A stretch of 64,000 bases of DNA from Absidia repens (lineage: Eukaryota; Mucoromycota; Mucoromycetes; Mucorales; Cunninghamellaceae): assembly GCA_002105175.1 (NCBI GenBank), contig MCGE01000002.1, positions 2,418,001 to 2,482,000 on the forward strand. Direction: 5' to 3'. The position numbers and the translations under genes were made by a program. The notes under the pieces are model-generated. The model was given only the letters and a program-made list of their open reading frames with translations. It did no database searches and had not been told where the DNA came from. Position 1 is the first letter of the stretch, and the number at the start of each line of letters is the position of its first letter. Positions 58,664-64,000 of the stretch are shown one piece after another.

Positions 58664-59634
58664 AGAAGGCTGAGGTCATATATGAGTTTTTGAAGTATTT
58701 TGCCGATTTATCACAAATAGTGACCAGTTCTTGATTATTTACCATCGATTCCACCAAGCTATACAAATTTGAAAACTCTGCAGGTTAATTGTACAGTACA
58801 CAACAATGATCTCGGAAGTCACAGTTTTGGAATATTGTATACATAAATAAAAAATAAAAAAATTGTGATACAGGCACAAGCTTTATTGATGATTTATTTA
58901 GAAGAAAAAAAAACAAGTTTATTGAAAGACACGTTATAGTCCCTGATAAATAGAAAACGTGGATGGCGCAAAAAAAGGGGTGGGGTGGAAGGGGGATGAG
59001 ACAATAAAGATGGATATAAGAAGAAGAAGAAGGGGGAGGGGAGGGAAAGGGTGTTTCTAAGATTACAGGTGGAACTTGATGCATATCTTGAGTCTTGATT
59101 TAAGGGTACACTAGCAGGTTGACTAGAAAATAATGCTCGGGTGCATGGATCATATTGTACATGGTAAGTTATCTAGCCCTGATTCGTCATTTTTACTAAG
59201 CCAGTATCTTTGTTGCCCTCCTCCCCCCGCCCCCCCCCTTGATCCTCCAGATTTGTAATTCTGTTTGTGATAACCAGGCCTAGAATCTATAAAGCCATGC
59301 GAGCCGTCCGCACGAAAGGATTGAGTGAGTACCTGTTTGCCGATATTCATCTCGCAAGATTGCGGATATTCAATATTATGATGTAAAGGTCATAATTTTG
59401 CGCGAATGTAATAATAAAATGTGTTTGTGAAATACATAAAAAAAATCATAGTTAGGTGTTTATTATGAAAGAAATATATAGAAGCTTAGAAGAAAGGACA
59501 TAAATAAGTAGGAGGTTTTTTTTTTTTGGATAATGAGTGGTAAGCTGAATGTAGATAAAAAACAGAAAAAAAAAAAAGGAAGGATTATTGGTTTTGCATA
59601 TATAACGAGAGGAGTGTGGGAAGGAAATAAAAAT

Positions 59635-59925
59635 TTAATCTGATACGGATCGTCTTTGTTTCGACTGAACTAAAGGAAAGCAAAAAAACCATTTGACTTT
59701 TTTCAAAGTCGTCGAGCCAGAATCGTCGTCACTAACATGAGTGTAATGGTCAAGATTGGTCTGAGCAGAGGCATTATTGCTGGTAGAGGCAGTTTCAGTT
59801 CCATTGTTATTGTTATATGGGCTAATAGTATCATTGGAGGGTGAAGGTGGAAAATCAGGGGATGGTTGCGGTTTTGGATTTTGTGGTCTAGGTTTTCTAA
59901 ACTTTGATTTTTTGTCAGTATTCAT
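59635..59925 (-). CDS. Small basic/proline-rich hypothetical protein
   Basis: Intronless ORF of 96 aa from the first ATG (MNTDKKSKFRKPRPQNPKPQ). The N-terminus is Lys/Arg/Pro-rich, the middle Ser/Asn/Thr-rich. The C-terminus has an unusual aromatic-cysteine patch flanked by bases (LKKVKWFFCFPLVQSKQRR) that could be a membrane-peripheral or short anchor motif. No family recognised. Its flanks look like other gene ends here, but a coding role is not proven. Confidence 0.45.
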   Translation of the reverse strand: MNTDKKSKFRKPRPQNPKPQPSPDFPPSPSNDTISPYNNNNGTETASTSNNASAQTNLDHYTHVSDDDSGSTTLKKVKWFFCFPLVQSKQRRSVSD

Positions 59926-61262
59926 TGTGATCGACTGGTTCAAATTTTTTTCTGGAAGTCAGGGTTCAAAAGCACAAACAACGGCAATAAAGTTAAACGA
60001 TGTTTTGGAGATTACCCTAAATTAAATCAACATCAAAGGGAAACGATCAGCATAATTGTCCTTGATTTAGATTTTTATGATACCCTTACCCAGTGAAATA
60101 ATAGAAAAAAGTACGTTGCGGATATAAAAAGGAAAGATAGTAGAAAAAAAAAGAGGAGCGCGCGTTTTGGTGGTCAGGATGTCAGCTAAAAAGTACTATT
60201 TCTGTAAATCACTTGGTTTAGTGATGCCCTATTCTTTTTTTTTTTTTTCTAAGTATGATGATAACTACTTTCAATTGAATTTTTCGATATGATTATATAG
60301 AATGATTGGAAAGCACTATAAAGAAAAGCTAAAAAAAATAAAAAAAGCAACAAGGAAAAAAGAGTATCACGATGGTTTTTATGGTTTGCAAGAATTGAGT
60401 AAGGGGCACTCTGAAGAAGTAAAATGTATTTCGGGGTTTCATTTTTGACACATTCAAAATAGGGATGATGAGATTAAAACAAAAGGTATCATTACAGGAT
60501 TTGCATGAATTAAATCTATTTGTTACTATATTAGAGTGGGCACATTTAACTTTTTATTATCATATTTGTAATGATCTTTTTTCTTCCTTGTTTCAGGTAT
60601 AAGGGAGCTATCTTTCTGTTGCTGATTTTTTTTTTCAGAAACTTAACTTCCGCAAATAGGGAGTGCATGGCCAAAAATAAAAAGGGGATCCAATTTTCTT
60701 GTCTTCTTGATCTTGATTGAATTTATACGCTACAAAACCTTTTTCAATAATTGTTTTTGGTGGTCTTTTTTTCTTTTTTCTTTTTTTTTTTTTTTACTAA
60801 TATAATTCTACAGTTTCATATAGAGAAGGTCTATGCCTCCTTTCCATACACATGTTTGCTCCATATAAGGACTGTCATCAGGTAAACTATGTATCATTCA
60901 AGATTTGGAGTTGAAAAAAGATAAATCGCATCCTGCCATGTATTCTGAGAATCTTCTTGATCACAGTTTAATTTATCGAAACTTGATTTCGTTCCATTTT
61001 CACAATAACCGCAATCGCCCTGTCAATCACAATATCCTACATATCAACAACAAAACACCATAAATCAGAAAATATCGCACTCATAACATAGTTTTATTCA
61101 TTTTCACTAACTTCAATCATTTTGTTTTGTATGCAATATCTAAACACAGGGTCCAATTTTTTATTATAAAACAAAATAACAAATAAATATGTGTAAAATA
61201 ACTACAAAAACTAAAAAAAAAAAAAAAAAATTGGGGTATCTAAGCTGAGAACATGATCTAAT
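59926..61262. other. Spacer between the small orphan and the SulP 3' end
   Basis: AT-rich with T and A runs (60235-60250, 60782-60796, 61214-61231). No gene or RNA recognised. Confidence 0.6.
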
Positions 61263-63971
61263 CTACTGTACTATAACATTTTGTTTGGTCATATCCCGCT
61301 CCACTGCTTCAATCGCATCAGACAGCTTGCGTAATTGATGGTCAGTGCCAATCAACTTCAATAATCCAGATCGTTTAAACATTTCCAAAGGTCGTTCTCG
61401 GAGACGGACAAAGTAGACTTCAATTTGGCGTTGATGATAAGATTCCACTATTTCGCACAAAATTTGGACAGCACTATGATATACAAATATTTAGCTAAGC
61501 AACAGTCCCGTCATTCGATTTCTATCGGTATCTCTCTCTTTTCCTTTTTTTTACCTTGCATCAATATAAGGCATGTTATCCACATCAAATATAATATATC
61601 GAGAATCACCCAAACGTGGACTTTCGGATGGATGTGTCGACATATCACCAAACTGTTCCAAACGGCGCAACCGATCCTTCAATTGTCCAGTATTGGCAAA
61701 AAACAACGGTTCTTCCACACGAATAATTAATACATCTTCCATGTGTTCAAGTTCGTCGGGCCCATCTTGAATGGGTCTGAATTTTTGATGGTTTCCTTTG
61801 TCACGACCCTAAGCGGTAAATATAAGAATAATTGTTAATACCAACGTATCTATATTGTCTCTTCCATTCATTCATGCACCAGTATCCCTTTTCAGCACAT
61901 GCCACACAGAGAGTCCATGTGGTTAATGTCGATGCTGTACGGTCCATGCCCCTTTCACCCTTGCCTTTATCCACCCATCAGTATTTTTATTTATTTATTT
62001 TTTTGCTTCTCCCTAACGTAGACTCATACAAATCCCCATTCATCCCTACTTTTCTTGTCCTTTTTCTTTTTTACCATAATAGAAATCCGAGGATAACTTG
62101 TTTCTTTAATTGTAAGGAGCAGTGATAAGGTGACAGCCAATAATGTGCCGAATTCCAAAGAAATCACAACCGTTGCCAAAAAGGTTACTAATAATAGTGC
62201 CAAATCCCTCCAAGCATGGACCTTGAAGATAAAGTGTAAATCCTCGGGCAATTCAGCAAGCAGTGACAGGACAGCCACAAAAATAATTGAGGATAAGACA
62301 GCCTTGGGGAGATAATAAAAGTAGGGCAACAAGAAAAAGATGGCAATCAATGTAATCACACCAGTCATCATGCTTGCCATTTGTGTTCGAGCGCCAGCAC
62401 GGTCATTGATTTTGCTACGAGCGACCTATGACGAAGAATAAAAACGGAGAGTTAGCGTGCGAACTTGTCAATTATAATTCTAGTGACAAACAATCCCAAG
62501 CTGAATCATTCTTCATCCCCTCCCCCCTTCCATCAATCCACAACTCCCTTTTTATTAACACTTATTTTTATATCTTACCGATCCGAAAGCTGGGATACCT
62601 TGCATCAATCCTATGATAGTGAAAAATAGTTTAGATTAGTAATTCAATTAAATTTCTCCTTGATCTTTCCTTCTTCTTCTTCTCCTTCTTCTTCTTTTCT
62701 TACCCGAGACAGTATTTGCAACACCTAGAGCCACAAGTTCGCGGTTGGCACTGACAGAATAATTGTGACGACTTGAGAATGTCTTGGCGATAACAACAGA
62801 TTCTACAAACCCAATGATGGCGATCATAGCAGCGGTGACCAAAAGATCCTTCATATGATGATTTTCAGGGAATGAGGGAATAGACGGGAGAGGAATACTT
62901 CCAGCACCTTCAATAGTTCCGAGGATATCCAAACCTTGATGTTCCCAGTCACAAAAGTATGTCAATAAAATCGATATAATCACCACGGCAAGAACTTCGG
63001 GTAAAAGAAGAATCCATCTGATATTGGTTTTGGATTTGAGGACACGACATACAAGTAATACAAAGACAGACACACCGGAGACGAAAGAAGACAAGGGATG
63101 ACTTTGATGCACATTTTTGACCAAGAATATAAATCTTGAAACGGAAGTGGACGCTTCGGAGATTCCTGCATGTTCGCTGAGTTTCACCAATCCAAGCAAA
63201 ATGATCGTTTGTTGTAATAGCACTACCACAGCAACACCTGTAATAAACCCGCGAAGAAGAGCCCGGCTCATTAAACTGTCTAAAAAGCCAAGACGGAAGA
63301 TACCGAGAAGAAAAGTAAAAATACCAACAAAAAGAGTCATCAGACATGCCCATGCCAAAGGATCTACGTTGCTTTCATCATCTGGACTATGGCCTTGCGA
63401 CGCAATAGAGGAGCCCACTAGTAAAGAAAGGGTAGCCTCAGGTCCAACAGACATTTGTCTAATAATAGAAGATATAAATAAATAAATAAATAAAAGGACG
63501 GTCAGTAAAAGATCAAAAGGCATTTCTTGGAAATTTTCCATTTCTTTTAAGAAATAATAAAATTATATTACCTAGACATCCCGAAGATACCGTAAGTAAT
63601 AGCAGGGAAGGCAATAGCATATAAACCATGGATAGCATCCAGTTTACATAAGGCGGTAGCATAGGATAAACCTTGAGGAATCAGAAGACAAGCCAACGTA
63701 AGACCAGCAAACAAATCGCCCACAAACAAATGGCGATTGTACAACGGGAGCCATTGCAGAATAGGAAGGTAGTACTTCGATCGTACCTTTAAAAGAGTCC
63801 AGTTATCCCTTGGTGTTGGATCAATGTAGAGTTGGGCCGAGGGAACTAAATATCATAAAAGGAAGAATTGATCAGGTAAACTATAGAACGTCAAGAAGGG
63901 GAAGGAGGCGGGGTTATGTGTGTACGTGTGCCTTTTTTTTTTTTTTTTTACTTACTTGGAGAAGCTGTCAT
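61263..63971 (-). CDS. SulP family anion transporter with STAS domain
   Basis: Exons 63956-63971, 63572-63845, 62704-63458, 62579-62610, 62075-62425, 61555-61808 and 61263-61473 give 630 aa. SulP (SLC26-type) proteins carry sulfate or related anions across membranes. The family signature is clear: DLFAGLTLACLLIPQGLSYA, then GLYAIAFPAITYGIFGMSRQ and SVGPEATLSLLVGSS, with ten or more hydrophobic segments. VARSKINDRAGARTQMAS is the conserved loop. A C-terminal STAS domain (~495-625) has YIIFDVDNMPYIDASAVQIL. The start (MTASP, 16-nt exon) is only 29 bases from the window edge; an upstream exon cannot be ruled out, although the model closes exactly. Yeast Sul1/Sul2 are longer (859-893 aa). Substrate not provable. 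Confidence 0.9.
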
Positions 63972-64000
63972 GTACCTATTATGAGGCTGGTCTAGACCCA

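Larger units (their letters stand above)
57560..59634. other. Repeat-rich gene-free region upstream of VPS26
   Basis: Holds R2 units, CA/CATA blocks, R1 copy 6, a poly(A) run and a poly-C patch (59224-59239). A Gly-rich ORF at 59150-59350 (-) is produced by that patch and is not accepted as a gene. Confidence 0.65.

Noticed and set aside
59150..59350. 66-aa minus-strand ORF with a Gly-rich stretch
   Set aside because: The glycines come from a C/G homopolymer patch in a repeat-rich spacer; no other support.

Overview
This is a eukaryotic, fungal window. Genes are cut by many short GT-AG introns, usually about 50 to 120 bases. Intergenic DNA is AT-rich with T-rich tracts before start codons and AATAAA-like motifs after stops. 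The gene set (STT4-type PI 4-kinase, F-BAR/SH3 protein, HP1, CipC-like protein, fungal threonine deaminase with two ACT-like domains) points to a fungus. Intron density, low-complexity poly-Q/poly-N proteins and protein style suggest an early-diverging lineage such as Mucoromycota; that placement is inference from style, not from a search. No rRNA, tRNA, CRISPR array, viral gene or intact transposon ORF was recognised. All introns were placed by eye, and for every multi-exon gene the exon lengths sum to a whole number of codons. || Layout. 0.1-9.3 kb (+): mitochondrial MidA/NDUFAF7-type methyltransferase, then a complete 16-exon PI4K alpha. 9.5-21.5 kb: a repeat-rich stretch holding an ADP/ATP carrier (-), an ISA2-type Fe-S assembly protein (+), a small orphan protein (-) and three copies of a dispersed repeat. 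21.6-26.7 kb (+): F-BAR/SH3 protein and a TMX-like membrane thioredoxin. 26.7-29.4 kb: gene-poor, with two more repeat copies. 29.4-35.3 kb (-): peptidyl-tRNA hydrolase, HP1, a CipC-like protein and a short phosphatidate cytidylyltransferase. 35.6-38.3 kb (+): glutaminyl-tRNA synthetase. 38.8-39.3 kb (-): zinc-ribbon protein. 40.6-47.6 kb (+): a disordered orphan, threonine deaminase, a J-domain protein and a plasma-membrane type syntaxin. 48.5-49.9 kb (-): bHLH-Zip factor. 51.5-55.1 kb (+): GSKIP-like protein, a repeat copy and ribosomal protein uL6. 55.9-57.6 kb (-): VPS26. 57.6-59.4 kb: repeat-rich. 59.6-64 kb (-): small orphan and a SulP anion transporter. || The genes form no pathway cluster. 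They are housekeeping functions in phosphoinositide and membrane traffic (PI4K, phosphatidate cytidylyltransferase, F-BAR, syntaxin, VPS26), mitochondria (methyltransferase, ISA2, carrier) and translation (QARS, Pth, uL6). || The most unusual signal is a dispersed non-coding repeat family: five long copies (up to about 0.9-1 kb) and two decayed ones on both strands. Long copies share a CACGTG-bearing head, a strongly conserved core with a GGG-loop-CCC element whose loop often fits GNRA, reiterated AATAAA-like modules and, in four copies, a conserved distal block. A second short repeat family, very small first coding exons (including an ATG split by an intron) and several unusual protein architectures are also reported.
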